Below, piece by piece: positions 46,864-58,521 of a DNA stretch of 64,000 nt (the first letter of the stretch is position 1; the number at the start of each line of letters is the position of its first letter). Source of the stretch: CAWAHD01 sp963781785 (lineage in GTDB: Bacteria; Planctomycetota; Planctomycetia; Isosphaerales; Isosphaeraceae). The stretch covers positions 248,001 through 312,000 of the forward strand of contig CAWAHD010000001.1 in the NCBI GenBank assembly GCA_963781785.1, in the 5' to 3' direction. The notes under the pieces were generated by a model. That model was not told where the DNA came from, searched no databases, and saw only the letters and a list, made by a program, of their open reading frames with translations. A program made the position numbers and the translations under genes.

Positions 46864-49800
46864 ATGCGATTGCAAACCTTTGCACGCTGGGGGATGGTCG
46901 TCATCACGGCGGCCGGGCTCCTGTCTGTGTCGGCATGCGGGGGCGGGGGCTCCGAGCCTGCCGCTATCCCGGCAAATCGTGCGGCCTCCCAGCCTGGCGC
47001 GACACGGGCGCCGGCGGAGCCGCTCAAGAACGAGATCCCGTCCGGCGAGCTCGAAAAGGTCATGGCGGCTCACTATCGGGGCTTCGGGTACATGGAGCAA
47101 TACGAGTACAAGGCTGCGGTCGGCGAATTTCGCGAGGTACAGAAGCGAGCGCCAGGCTGGATTCCGGGCGCGGTCAACCTGGCGATCGCCCTGTTGAACG
47201 ACAGTGGAGTGCAGGCCGAGGAGGCGAAGAAGGCCGGGGCCGGGCCCGGACCGGACAACTATGACGAAGCCTTGGATTTGCTGGCAGGCGTCCTGGAGCG
47301 CGACCCCGCCAATCCGTACGCGCAGTTTTGCCGAGGGGTGATCCTTCAGACGCAGGGACATCTCGCCGAGGCCCACCGCCATTTCAAGCGTGTGACCGAG
47401 ATCGACCCCACTGATGGTCCAGCGTGGTTCCAGACCGCGAGCACCCTGTCCGCCGCCATCAATCCCGATCCGAAGGTGCGCCGCGAGCTGGCCAAGGAAA
47501 AGATCGGTTTGCTCGAAAAGGCGCTCGCCTGCGATCCCTATCTCACCCCGGCGTTGTACCAGCTCGCGTTTGCATACGTTCTTGCCGGTCAGCCGGAGAA
47601 GCAGAAGGAATTGCTCGCCGTCTGGAGCGAGATGAATCCCGACCGCCCGGGTCCCACGCCAGGACCTGGCGAATCCGCCGAAACCAAGTACGGAGACATG
47701 GGGAAGTACGCGACCGTCGTCGACCCGTTTCCGCGGCCTCAGCCATCGCCTGAGGGAGCCAAGGCGGCGCTCTCGTTTTGAGCCGGCTCGGCCGCTGCAA
47801 ATCACGCTTCCCACAGGGGACCGATGGGTCCGACCGGCGGATTTCAGTGGCCCTCTGGCCGTCGTCGGCAGAGTCCGTGCCCGGTTCGGAGCCGCTGTCG
47901 CTGTGTTCGACGCCGATGGCGACGGCCGGCCCGACGTTTTCCTCACCTCGGCCGTGGTGGGATCCAAGGGAATTCGTGACGTCTTGCTCCTGAACAAGGA
48001 AGACGGACGATTCGAGGATGGGACGGCAAGCTTCGGCCTGGCGCTGGACTGTGCAAGCCTGGCGCTGCCGCTGCCGACTTCGACGCCGACCGTCATGTCG
48101 ATCTTTTCCTCACAGGAATCGGCGGCAATCGTCTGCTGCGCAACCGAGACGGCAAGCGATTCGAGGACATCTCGACGACGATCAAACCGATCGGGCTGCC
48201 GGCTCTGTCGCTCATGGCGCGGTGGCTCGACCTGGATCAGGATGGCGACCTTGACCTTTATGTCGTCAACTATTGTGCGGCTGCGCAGGCCGATACGGTC
48301 TTCACGGCAACCGAATCGCAGGTCGCTGGGCTGGAAAATGCGGCGTATCGCAATGACGGCCAGCCCGACCTTCATTCAGCCGACGTGGCTCAAGCCAGGA
48401 CACCAATCGCGACCGCCTATGGTGAGATCCCAACCAAGACCGGTTTGTCGATTGCACTCGTTCCGTGGCCTGCTGCTCCTGCGCTTCTCGGGGGGTCCAA
48501 AGCCCATACGGGGATGGCGGTGCTCGATCTGGATAACGACCGTGATATGGACCTCGTTCTCTCCGCCGAGGGTGCGCCGCCGGTCGCTTTGCTCAATGAC
48601 CGCCTGGGCCGGTTTCACGAGGCCGAAATCAAGGGCGCTGCTGCCGTCGGCGAGGTCTCCGGGCTGCTGACGACGGCCTTCGACTCCGACGACCGCACCG
48701 ACGTCGTCGCAGTTTCCTCGAGTGGGCCGGCCGTGGCCTGGCGCAACATCACCGCTGCCACCCCAGATGAATTGACGCGGATCAAATTCGAGACCTGGCC
48801 AATCAATGCGGCGAGATGGCGCTCGGCTCAGGCGATCGATCTCGATCTCGATGGATGGGCTGATTTACTGGGACTACCCGCTTGGACCGCTCATCCAGGT
48901 GACCCTGAACTGCCGTTCTGGTGCTCAACGAAGGCAAGCGATTTGCTGCGAAAGCTCTTCCCACCGGGCTCGAAGGTCCGGGCCTGGAAGCGGTGATGGC
49001 AGTCGACCTGATCGGCGATCCGCTGCCCGATATCTTGGTTGTCCGGCCCGGAGAGCCGCCGGCCTTGGCCCGAAACCTTGGCAACGGGAATCACTGGCTC
49101 GCCCTGGGGCTGGGCGGACACTGGCGGGTCAAGCCCGAGCGCATGCGAACCAATTCTCACGCGATCGGTGTCCGCGTGACGCTTGAAGGACCGGGGGTTT
49201 ACGTTTCCTACGATCACACCACCCCCGAATCCGGACTGGGCCAGTCCATCACCGCAGTCGTGCTCGGGTTGGGGCATCAACCACAGGCTCATCTTGTCCA
49301 TCTTCGCTGGCCAGATGGCGTGATTCAGTGCGAGCTCAACGTGGTCGCCGACGAGCGGATCAAGCTTGCCGAAAACAATCGCAAGACGGGAAGCTGCCCC
49401 GTACTTTTCACCTGGAACGGCCAGAGATTCGTCTGCATCGGCGACTTCCTGGGCGGAGGCGGCCTGGGTTACCTGGTAGCTCCCGGCGTCTATAGCCAAC
49501 CCGACCGAGACGAAGCGGTCGCCATCACGTCTGAGCAGCTTCAAGAAAGCGATGGCTTCTTCCGGCTTTCGGTGACCGAGCCGATGGACGAAATCGCGTA
49601 TCTCGATCACTTGAGGCTCGACGTGGTCGACCGGCCGCCCGGCGTCTCGTCCACTCCCGACGAGCGGTTTGCCCCGGAAGGGCCTCGGCCCACAGGGAAA
49701 GTGATCGCCTGGCGAACCGCTATCGAGCCCAAGCGCGCCACCGACCTGATAGGCCACGACGTCGGTGAGATCCTGCAGAAGTGGGATCGATGCACGGTTG

Positions 49801-50675
49801 ACACCTTCCGGACGCGAAGCGGCTGGATCGGTTATGCCGAAGAACACGGGATCATTCTCGATTTCGGCGGCCGGCTGAGCCAGTACTCAGCCGCAGACCC
49901 GCTTGTCCTCTGCCTGGCCGGATGGGTCGAGTATCCCTATTCGCAGACCAACTACGCCGCCGCAACGGCCGGCGTCGTCCTCCAGCCGCCGGTGATCGAA
50001 CGGCTTCGCGCCGACGGAAGCTGGCAAACGATCGAGCCTCACGCTGGCTACCCAGCCGGAATGCCCCGGCTCATGACTCTCGACCTGACCGGAAAACTGA
50101 CCGGCCCGAATTGCGTGCTGCGAATCAAAACCAATATGGAATGTTACTATGATCAGGCATTCATCGCCGTGCGTGACCGCGCGGCGGAAGGGTCACTACG
50201 AGTAACTACGCTCCAGGTGTCGCATGCTGATCTCGCCTATCGCGGCTATACCCGCGAGGTTTCTCCCGACGGACGCCAGCCTCTGCTTTATGACTACGAT
50301 TACGTCGATCCTGCGCCTCTGGCTCGGTTTTCGGGCAAGCTCACGCGGTATGGCGACGTCGCGCCCTTGCTGCAGTCCGACGACGATCAGCTTTGCGTGG
50401 TCGGGCCCGGCGATGAAGTGCGTCTCGAATTCTCTGCTTCGGGTCTGCCGGAATTGCCGGCCGGCTGGACTCGCTGTTATGTGCTCCGTGGCTACGGCTA
50501 CTGTAAGGATGCTGATCCGTTTACTGCTCTGAGCGACACGGTCGGTCCGGTCCCGTGGTGCGGCATGCCGCCGTTCCCGTTCGCTCGCGGGGTCACTCGG
50601 CCCAAAGATCCTGCTTACGAGTCGTATCTCCGTGGCTATCAAACCCGGCGGGCCGGAGGAGGGATTCATCGATGA
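46864..50675 (+). CDS. Large TPR / FG-GAP / CRTAC1-like lipoprotein (several frame changes)
   Basis: From ATG 46864. The N-terminus is a lipoprotein signal (VVITAAGLLSVSAC, lipobox VSAC), followed by TPR helices. At 47775-47780 the TPR frame stops in a TTTT run, while another frame continues as FEPARPLQITLPTGDRW into FG-GAP repeats (VFDADGDGRPDVF). The frame changes again near 48060-48075 (to DFDADRHVDLFLTG and LDLDQDGDLDLYVV) and near 48895-48920 (to LNEGKRFAAKALP). The last 580 residues hold an ASPIC/UnbV-like part and a conserved C-terminal domain (SGWIGYAEEHGIILDFGGRL). I read it as one exported protein of about 1270 residues. If the breaks are real it would be a TPR lipoprotein plus decayed pieces. 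It overlaps the next gene by four bases. Confidence 0.75.
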
Positions 50676-52675
50676 AGCTGGTTGTCGTCCTCATCCTCCT
50701 TCTGCTGGTCGATTCTTGGTCGGTTCGGGCTGACGAGCCGGTGCCTCTGATCCGCTCGACGCGGGGAGGGCGGTGGTCAAATCCAGCGACCTGGGAAAGT
50801 GGCCGCATCCCGGGCCCCGGCGCCCGTGTCCAGGTGCAGAGCGGCCACGTCGTTATCTTCGACGTCGAGACCAAGAATCCGATCCGCTCAATCCACGTCG
50901 CGGGGACACTTCGGTTTGACCCTGATCGCGAGACCCGGCTCGACGTCGGGCTGATCAAGATCCAGGCGGGAGATGATCCTGGTGAGTCGGGGTTTGACTG
51001 CGAGTCTCATCTTGTCGGGCCGGTGGCGGAAGCGGCGCGGGCGGTGCTGGAGGTGGGCACGGCCGATCGGCCGATTGCCCGCGATCACAAGGCGCTGATC
51101 CGGCTGACGCTGGTTCCCGGGCTCGACCCTGACAACTGCCCTGCGATTGTTTGTTGTGGCGGGCGGATGGATTTCCACGGCGCCGAGCTCTCCAGATCCT
51201 GGGTCAAGCTCAGCGCGATTGCGGCCAAAGCCGCGACCGACGTGGTACTCACCGAGCCAGTAAGCGGCTGGCGGGCCGGCGACCGGATCATCGTCACGGC
51301 GACGCACCGGAAGAACGTACCCGACGCAGGGAACGTGCCCAGCGTCTGCGCGAATCCGGAGACCGAGGAACGGACCATCCGCGCGATCGACGGAACACGC
51401 GTGACGCTCGATGCTCCCCTTGCATACGCACACGTGGGCAGCGGCAAATACCGCGGAGAGGTCGCCAACCTGAGCCGCAACGTCATCGTCGAGTCGGCCG
51501 ACCCGGCCGGTACTCGCGGGCACACGATGTACCATCGGTACTCGTCCGGCTCGATTTCCTTTGCCGAGTTTCGGCACCTTGGAAAAACCGGGAAGCTGGG
51601 CAAGTACAGCATCCATTTCCACCGGGTTGGGGACACGATGCGCGGATCGTCGGTCGTGGGAGCCTCGATCTGGGACAGCGGCAACCGCTGGATCACGATC
51701 CACGGCACGAACTCCCTCTGTGTCCGCGACTGCGTCGGCTATCGATCGGTCGGACACGGGTTCTTCCTCGAAGACGGAACGGAGGTTGACAACATCCTGG
51801 ACGGGAACCTGGCAGTGCAGGCTTGCCAGGGGTCGCCACTTCCATGTCAGATCCTGCCGTTCGACCGCAACGAAGGAGCCGGATTCTGGTGGGCGAACAG
51901 CCGCAATGCCTTCGTGCGCAACGTGGCCGTCGAGTGCGACCAGTATGGTTTTCGTTACGACGCGCCGACGACGGCCGGATTTGATGGGGTGCTTCTGGTC
52001 CGAGGCGCAGGTGATGTCCGGCGGCCCGTGGATATCCGCACCTTACCGTTCCTTCGTTTTGAAGACAACGAGGCACACGCACAACGGCGTTACGGATTCA
52101 ATCTTGGGGGAGGGCCAGGCGCGGGTGCGGAAGGGGGTGTGGGCAGTGCCGGTCCTGACAAGCACCACCCGTTCGCGGTTCGGGGTCTGCGGGTATGGGA
52201 CAGTCACTGGGCTGTGTCCCTGGCGGCACCGAGCGTTCTGGTCGACGGCTTGGATATCGCCCACTCTGACTTCGGACTGTGGCGTCCACGTTACGAGAGG
52301 CACGCGTACCGGAAGGTGACCGTGTACCAGACGACATGGGCTTATTATGCCGAGACCGGGACGCGGCCGAGCTCATCAGGGTTCCCTGCTCCTCTCGATC
52401 CGATCGACGACCGGCCTCCGGTTTCGGTGATCACCCGGGTCGATCCGATCCGCGATCGGCAACTGGTCGTCCACGGGATGACGGCCGACGACGGGACCGT
52501 TCGAACCGTCCGGGTCAATGGCCAGGCCGCTCGAGCCCTCGCGCCGAATTATTCGCAGTGGGAAGTCGCACTCAAGGGGCTCGCTTCCGGCCCGCTCCTG
52601 GTCGTCGCCACCGCCGAAGACGAGGCTGGCAATACCGAGCAAAACCCGCATCGCACGTCGGTCGTCGTCCCGTGA
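50672..52675 (+). CDS. Secreted G8-domain/beta-helix protein
   Basis: 667 residues from ATG 50672. The signal peptide is KLVVVLILLLLVDSWSVRA. A G8 domain follows (GGRWSNPATWESGRIPGPGA, then HVVIFDV, RSIHVAGTLRF, DVGLIKIQ), with its run of conserved Gly and Trp. Right-handed beta-helix repeats come next (SIHFHRVGDTMRGSSVVG, RDCVGYRSVGHGFFLEDGTE), as in CEMIP/PKHD1L1-like proteins, some of which act on hyaluronan. The C-terminal 80 residues look like an Ig-type module (PPVSVITRVDP). It is translationally coupled (ATGA) to the preceding FG-GAP gene. Confidence 0.88.
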   Translation: MKLVVVLILLLLVDSWSVRADEPVPLIRSTRGGRWSNPATWESGRIPGPGARVQVQSGHVVIFDVETKNPIRSIHVAGTLRFDPDRETRLDVGLIKIQAGDDPGESGFDCESHLVGPVAEAARAVLEVGTADRPIARDHKALIRLTLVPGLDPDNCPAIVCCGGRMDFHGAELSRSWVKLSAIAAKAATDVVLTEPVSGWRAGDRIIVTATHRKNVPDAGNVPSVCANPETEERTIRAIDGTRVTLDAPLAYAHVGSGKYRGEVANLSRNVIVESADPAGTRGHTMYHRYSSGSISFAEFRHLGKTGKLGKYSIHFHRVGDTMRGSSVVGASIWDSGNRWITIHGTNSLCVRDCVGYRSVGHGFFLEDGTEVDNILDGNLAVQACQGSPLPCQILPFDRNEGAGFWWANSRNAFVRNVAVECDQYGFRYDAPTTAGFDGVLLVRGAGDVRRPVDIRTLPFLRFEDNEAHAQRRYGFNLGGGPGAGAEGGVGSAGPDKHHPFAVRGLRVWDSHWAVSLAAPSVLVDGLDIAHSDFGLWRPRYERHAYRKVTVYQTTWAYYAETGTRPSSSGFPAPLDPIDDRPPVSVITRVDPIRDRQLVVHGMTADDGTVRTVRVNGQAARALAPNYSQWEVALKGLASGPLLVVATAEDEAGNTEQNPHRTSVVVP

Positions 52676-52935
52676 GTCGGCGCTGTTCCGCTCATCACGC
52701 TCGGACCATGTGACACCAGAGCTGCGGCTTGACGCGTTGATTATCCGAATCAATTCGTCGACATCGTTGCAAAGAATGACAACCGTGGCTATTCTTTCCA
52801 AGAATCATAATCTTGCTCAACAGGAGGGTGCTTACGATGCAGGGTTTCCGTGGTTTTTCACGGTTCCGGGAGAGCACGTCTGCCGCGGTGCGGTGCGGGA
52901 AAGTCGCTGAGAGAACACCGGGAGACGAGACGATC

Positions 52936-54701
52936 ATGAAGAGCGGTTCATGGCGTGGTGCACCCCGGCTTTGCCGGTGCGCGATCGTGTGGCTCTTCGG
53001 TCTTGGCCTGGCGTACGGATCGTACCCTGCGGCGGCCCTGGGGCAGTGGAACAGTTATGGGCGCAACTCTCAGCATACCGCCTTGGCTGCGGGACCGTCG
53101 CAGGTTCCCGCTTCGATTCGGTGGTCCATTGCCATCGATCAAGATCCGCAGTACAGCGGCTCCGAGCTCTTGATACACTACGGGTCGCCGGTGATCACGG
53201 AATTCAACAACATCCTGGTCCCGGTGAAAACGGGCGCCGCGGGGGGCTTTCAGGTCACCGCCCTCAAGGCTTCGACCGGCAAGCTGATCTGGTCGTTCAA
53301 GACGGACTACGTTCTTCCCCCCCATAACTGGACGCCGCCTATGGGCATCACCCTGATCCCCGGCGGCACCGAGGTCGCGATCCCGGGGTCAGGAGGCACG
53401 GTCTGGATCAGGAACAACCCCGATTCCCAGCAGGGGAACGTCAGGCGGCTGGCGTTCTATGGGAGCACGAACTACAATCAGGATCCCCAAGGATTTAACA
53501 ACGCGATTCAGATTTGCACACCGATTACTTCGGATGAAGACGGAAACCTGTACTTCGGCTATCTGTCGAGCGGAGCGGCTCTGTACGGCTATCCCAACGG
53601 GATCCCCAGCGGGCTGGCGCGGGTTACACTCGGAGGCAAGGGCTCGTTCGTCGCGGCGTCGGTCCTTGCCAATGATGCCAACATCCAGAAGGTGGTCTAC
53701 AACTGCGCCCGGCCTTGAGTGTCGACGGCACCAAGCTGTATGTCGCCGTGAACCAGAGCAGCTTCTCGGCCGGCTATCTCTGCATGGTCGAGACGGATAG
53801 CTTGAAGCCGCTGGCGAGCGTCGCGCTTCAGGACCCGCGCAACGCGCAATGGATGGCTTCTCTGCCCGATGACGGCACAGCCTCGCCCACGGTCGGCCCT
53901 GACGGTGACGTCTACTATGGAGTGCTCGAGGCGAATTTTCCCTCGAACCACGCGCGAGGATGGATGCTTCATTTCAACGGCCGCCTGACCACCACCAAGA
54001 TTCCGGGGGCCTTCGGCTGGGACGATTCTGCGTCGATCGTGCCCAGGGCACTCGTGCCTTCCTACACGGGCTCGTCGACCTACCTGATCTTGACGAAATA
54101 CAACAACTATGCCGACGGGGGAATCGGTGGCAATGGTCTGAACAAGGTCGCCGTGCTCGACCCCAATACTCAGATGCAGGATCCGATCAGCGGGGCTATG
54201 GTGATGAACGAGGTACTGACCGTCCTGGGGCCTACCGAGAATGCCAATCTCGCCGGAGTGGATGAGTGGTGCATCAATTCGGCCGCGATCGATGCGGCCA
54301 ACAAATGCGCGGTCATCAACAGCGAAGACGGTCACGTCTACCGCTGGTATTTCACCACCAATTCACTGTCGGCAGGGCTCCACTTGGCGCCGCCGACCGG
54401 AGAAGCCTACACTTCGACCTTGATCGGCCCCGATGGGGCCGTCTACGCCATCAACAATGCTCAGCTCTTTTGCTGCGTTGCGTCCGCGACCAACCCCGCT
54501 CCTACCCTCAACCCCGCTCCGAACCGCCCTCCGCTCCGTCGCATTATCAGGTCTTCTTTCTTCCCCGGGCTCCCGAGTTTCACCTCGTCGTGGCTTCAGG
54601 GTGCCTTGCTGACCGGCATCTTGGCGGCGCTCTCTTTCCATTTGGGGATCCGGGCCTGGAGGCGGTTGCGAATGGCTTCGGGGAGCTTCTTGTCGCGATG
54701 A
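52936..54701 (+). CDS. Secreted PQQ-like beta-propeller protein (frame change inside)
   Basis: From ATG 52936. An Arg-rich signal peptide (CRCAIVWLFGLGLAYG) precedes the mature start WNSYGRNSQHTALA. Propeller repeats such as VTALKASTGKLIWSFKTDYV follow. The frame stops at 53716-53718 just after NCARP, while the next frame continues as LSVDGTKLYVAVNQSS, TVGPDGDVYYGV and INSEDGHVYRWYFTTN. A missing C in the run at 53708-53710 would join the two. After about 54480 (VYAINNAQLF) the sequence loses propeller character and overlaps the gene on the other strand, so the true end may be earlier or hidden by another error. Function unknown. Confidence 0.7.
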
Positions 54702-57084
54702 GGGGTAATCCGGTCGAGCCGCAGTGCCAGCTCGGCTTCGTCGGCAGCGTCCTGATACATGGAAATCTCGGCGCTGGCTTCGGCCAGCCGCGCATGCAAT
54801 TCAGAGTTGGTCGGGTACAAGCGCGTGGCGTTGCGAGTCGCCTCGACGACTTGGCCGCGATAGCGCACCGCGTCCAAGGGGTCGAGTTTGGGGCCCACGA
54901 TGCTCAGAAGCTTGAGGATCTCCGTCGGCGCTGGGCGTGGAGGGCCCATGCCGTGGGGTTACGCGGTTCCTTCACGGCCTCGCTGTAGAGACGCGGGATC
55001 AGCTTCCAGCGCTGGTCTTCGACCTTGGCACCGCGCTCGAGCCACACGAGCCGGGAGAGAAAGGCCAGTTTCAATAAGGGACGGGCACTGTATCGGTCAG
55101 CGTAGCACGCGCTCAAGCAGGCAGCCTCGGCGCGATCGTAGTTGGGGGGCCGATGTCCGATAGCCTCGTCGGCCTGTGCGAGGTACACCTCGGACTGCCA
55201 GAACGGACGGATATCACCCGCGAACGTCCCCAAAACCGCGGCCCAGACCACGGCCAGGACAAATGCAGGAACCCGGCTGTCGTATTCGTGAAGCTGGCTG
55301 CACGAACGGTCGTCGCGCAAATTCAACCCCAAAGCCAGGAGCGACCAGAGCCCGAGGGCAACGGTGGGGACGCCGACTCCTCCCGCGGCCAGCATGTTGA
55401 CGACCACGGCCAGCACGCCTGAACCCAGTGCCAGCGCGGGAATTGGCAGCCGGTTCCATAAGGGCGCACCCAAGAAGACCGCGGCAATCCAGCCAGCGCC
55501 CAGAACAAGCCAGCGGTAAAAGAGATCTCCCTGGAATGGGTTCAACCGGCCGACACCCAGCGGGGGGCACGGAAGGACCACGAGGACCCAGCCGGCTGCC
55601 GCCCAAGCGATCAACCAGGTCAACCGCCGCGACGATCGATCGATCTCCCGATCGTCACTCGCCGGCTCATGCCCGACCAAGGGCGGCATGTCAACGTGAC
55701 TGCGTCGTCGTCGCCGACGCGTGCGGTCCGACTCGGTGCTTGTTCGCGGTGGCGACGGCGGGCCGAGCAGGTTCCAGAAGCCGGCAACCAGAGCGGCCAA
55801 GAGAGCGACGAGCGCCCAGAAACCGCCCGTCGACCACACTTCGAGAAAAAGGTTATGGGGATCGAGGATCTCCTCGCTGGACTGCGGCAGCTTGTACTTC
55901 AGATAGGGCCCTCCGAAATTGCCGGGGCCAACCCCCCACCAGAAACTGGGCGCACTCAGAATGCCGTTGAAGGACCGGGCTCCCCCGGAGATCACGCCCC
56001 ATGCGCCTTGCCAGTATTCCCAGCGGTAGCCTAGCGACATCGGCGACTGCGTTGCGACCTCACGATCGAGCCGGCGCGTGGCCAGGCCAATCACCACAAG
56101 GATCGAGACCACGCCGGCGGCCGACAGCGCGGTGAGTAACAACACGCGCGGGGATGCTTGCCGGCGTGCTTGCCAGGCCAGAAGACCCAGGCCGGCCAGC
56201 GCTCCGACCCAGGCACTGCGGCTCTTGGTCGCGAGCAGGCAAATGAGCAAGACCAGGAGGACCGGAGCCGCCAAGGCCAGCGCAGTAGATCGCGCTCCCG
56301 GTGCATCGCGGCGCAACAGATTCGAGAGCGCAACACCGAGCGCCACGGTGAACGTCCCGACGAGGAAGCCGGCCAGTGAATTGGCCAGCGCGAAGGTCGA
56401 CCAGACCTCGTTCGAGTAAACCAGCCGGTTCCTCAGCACGGTTTCGCCGCGTGTGCCGGGCTCGATGTTCAGCTTATGGAGAATCTGGCGAGGATCACGC
56501 CGGAACTCTGCCTGGAGGAGAGGCAGCTCAACCTTGGCTTGATAGAGGCCATAAACCGAGACGGCGACCGCAGTGGCCACCAGCACACCGGCGAGGACCG
56601 ACGTTTCACTCCGCGTGCGGGGCAAACTACGCAGGAGCAGGTAAATGAACCCCAGTGCCACCCATTCCCAAGCCAGGTTGATTGCAGGGCGCCGGTCGAG
56701 CGCGTGGGATGCGCTGGCTGCAACCAGGATCGTGAGTGTGACGACCAATACGTCGGTCCACGACCAGCGGAACCGAAATCGGCCAGCGACCAGTGAAGCC
56801 GCGAGGGCCATGCCGGTGACGACCAGCAGGGCTAGCACCCATGGCAAGCCCTCGCCGGCGCCTTCTCTCAGGTCAGGCTCGCTGGGCCAGAAGGCCCGGG
56901 CCACCATGAGGGCGGCCAGAAGGCCGAGGGCGACGTGGCGGATACGCTCGCCGGCTGAGTGCGCCGCGGTCTCCTCGTCTGGTGCACCGTCGTCACCGGG
57001 TCCGCCTGCCGGTGGCAGGCTATTCGGTCTTGGCAACGGTCTGGGGTTGAGTTGCACCGGGGGCCTCGAACCTCGCCTGGCCAT
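54596..57084 (-). CDS. O-antigen-ligase-like membrane protein with C-terminal helical domain (one frame change)
   Basis: From ATG 57084. About twelve membrane segments. The long periplasmic loop holds the ligase/polymerase signature GVGPGNFGGPYLKYKLPQ and DPHNLFLEVWSTGGFWALV, with the DPHN motif of the Wzy_C family. A soluble tail begins near SEVYLAQADEAIGHRPPNYD. It continues after a frame change at about 54930-54960 with TRLYPTNSELHARLAEASAE, TPR-like helices, to the stop at 54596. It probably polymerises or transfers an undecaprenyl-linked glycan. The start lies 65 bases inside the preceding wecA-like gene. Confidence 0.8.
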
Positions 57085-58201
57085 CTGCGTGTTCCCTACG
57101 AGTTGCGGCGAGTTCCAGAATGGCCACGACTCCCAGCAAGCAGCAGGTCTGCGCCAGCACGACGCACGCTCCCAGCGCGTCGAGCCGATGGAGGAGCAGG
57201 GCACCCAGTCCGCCCGCCAAGGTCACCAGATCAATCGTCCAGACCGCTTGCGGCGGCGTCAAGCCGCGTGCTACCAGTCGGTGGGAGAAATGCCGGCGAT
57301 CGCCGACAAATGGGCTGCGGCCCTCGCGTAATCGGATCAGCACGACCGACACCATGTCATAAAGCGGCACGGCCATCACGAGCAGGGGCGCCAGTACTCC
57401 GTATGGAGAAAAGACGGTGTGCGGATCGTCGCGTGTGAACGTTCCCACAACCGTCAAAGCGCCGAGCAGGAACCCCAGGAAATTGCTGCCAGCGTCGCCC
57501 ATGAACAGTCGGGCGGGAGACCAGTTGTGTACCAGGAAGCCCCCCAGAGCCCCTACCACCACCAGCAAGACCGCTGGCGCGAACAAGCTGCCGACCGCGA
57601 TCTCGGCCCCACAAAACAGTGCCGACGCAATCAGTCCGACGCTGGCCGCCAGGCCGTCCATGTTGTCGAGCATATTGAAGGAGTTGGTCAGCCCCACGAT
57701 CCAGAAGACGGTGACCGTGCCTCCCAGCAGAGGATGGGTAAACGGGCCGAAGAGTGTGACGCGAACGCCGCTGACAGCCAGCGCCGCCGCGCAAAAGAAC
57801 TGGATGCCCAGCCGCAGCCGCCAGTCAAGGCTTCTGAGGTCATCAAGCAGTCCCATCACCATGATCACGCTGGCGAAGACGAGAATGCGGGTCAGCACTC
57901 CCGCGCGTATGATCATACCGCTGGCGTGCCGGGCCAGCGGCTCGGGAAAGCTGGCTGGGCCCAGGGCGAGAACTGCCAGCAAGCCGATTCCCAGAATACA
58001 CACGATGGTCAGCCAGATCGCAACGCCGCCTCCCAGTGGAGTCGGCGTTCGATGCCCCTTGTGACCCCCGGGCCGATCCACGAACCCCCACCGGGGTGCC
58101 ACACGCCGCGCAAAGAGACAGATCGCGGCACTGAGAAAGAAGGCGAGGGCCGTCAGGCCCAGACCCACCCCACACAACACCTCCACTTCGTGCGGATTCA
58201 T
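57020..58201 (-). CDS. Undecaprenyl-phosphate sugar-1-phosphate transferase (WecA/MraY family)
   Basis: 393 residues from ATG 58201. About eleven membrane helices. The family's cytoplasmic motifs are present: DDLRSLDWRLRLGIQ, NMLDNMDGLAASVGLI with NxxDxxDG, ARLFMGDAGSNFLGF and the RRHFSHRLVARG loop. It starts a lipid-linked glycan by moving a HexNAc-1-phosphate from a UDP sugar to undecaprenyl phosphate. It is more like WecA/TagO than MraY, since no mur genes are near. The adjacent ligase-like gene supports a surface polysaccharide or teichoic-type pathway. Confidence 0.92.
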   Translation of the reverse strand: MNPHEVEVLCGVGLGLTALAFFLSAAICLFARRVAPRWGFVDRPGGHKGHRTPTPLGGGVAIWLTIVCILGIGLLAVLALGPASFPEPLARHASGMIIRAGVLTRILVFASVIMVMGLLDDLRSLDWRLRLGIQFFCAAALAVSGVRVTLFGPFTHPLLGGTVTVFWIVGLTNSFNMLDNMDGLAASVGLIASALFCGAEIAVGSLFAPAVLLVVVGALGGFLVHNWSPARLFMGDAGSNFLGFLLGALTVVGTFTRDDPHTVFSPYGVLAPLLVMAVPLYDMVSVVLIRLREGRSPFVGDRRHFSHRLVARGLTPPQAVWTIDLVTLAGGLGALLLHRLDALGACVVLAQTCCLLGVVAILELAATRREHADGQARFEAPGATQPQTVAKTE

Positions 58202-58266
58202 CACTTCGTCGAATCCAGGTGAAATGGTCCATGAATCGGCGAACAGGCGCGTGACCATGAGGACAA

Positions 58267-58521
58267 TCATGATCCGCGACGACCCCGGCCCCGGGATGGG
58301 GGATGCCACCAACTGAGTGTCAAACACGCTAGAAAAAGGATGAAGAACAGGCCAAAGACCAGGGCGATCGTGATCCACTCGAGCGGCCGATCCGGCGGCC
58401 AGCCAGGGCTCGCCCCTCCCCGCACGACCACAAGGACGAGAAACGGGCCGCCGAAGCAGACAAGCGAGAGCGCCCCTAGCAGTGCATAGGGCAGATTGAA
58501 GAGGTGCCGCGAAACGCTCAT
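58267..58521 (-). CDS. Small membrane protein
   Basis: 84 residues from ATG 58521, overlapping the proS stop by four bases. Two hydrophobic helices, LPYALLGALSLVCFGGPFLV and EWITIALVFGLFFILFLACL, followed by a short basic tail. No recognised family. The overlap suggests co-expression with proS. Confidence 0.68.
   Translation of the reverse strand: MSVSRHLFNLPYALLGALSLVCFGGPFLVLVVVRGGASPGWPPDRPLEWITIALVFGLFFILFLACLTLSWWHPPSRGRGRRGS

Noticed and set aside
46849..48375. 508-codon minus-strand frame opposite the TPR/FG-GAP gene
   Set aside because: No domain or signal, and it is antisense to a gene with clear TPR and FG-GAP repeats.
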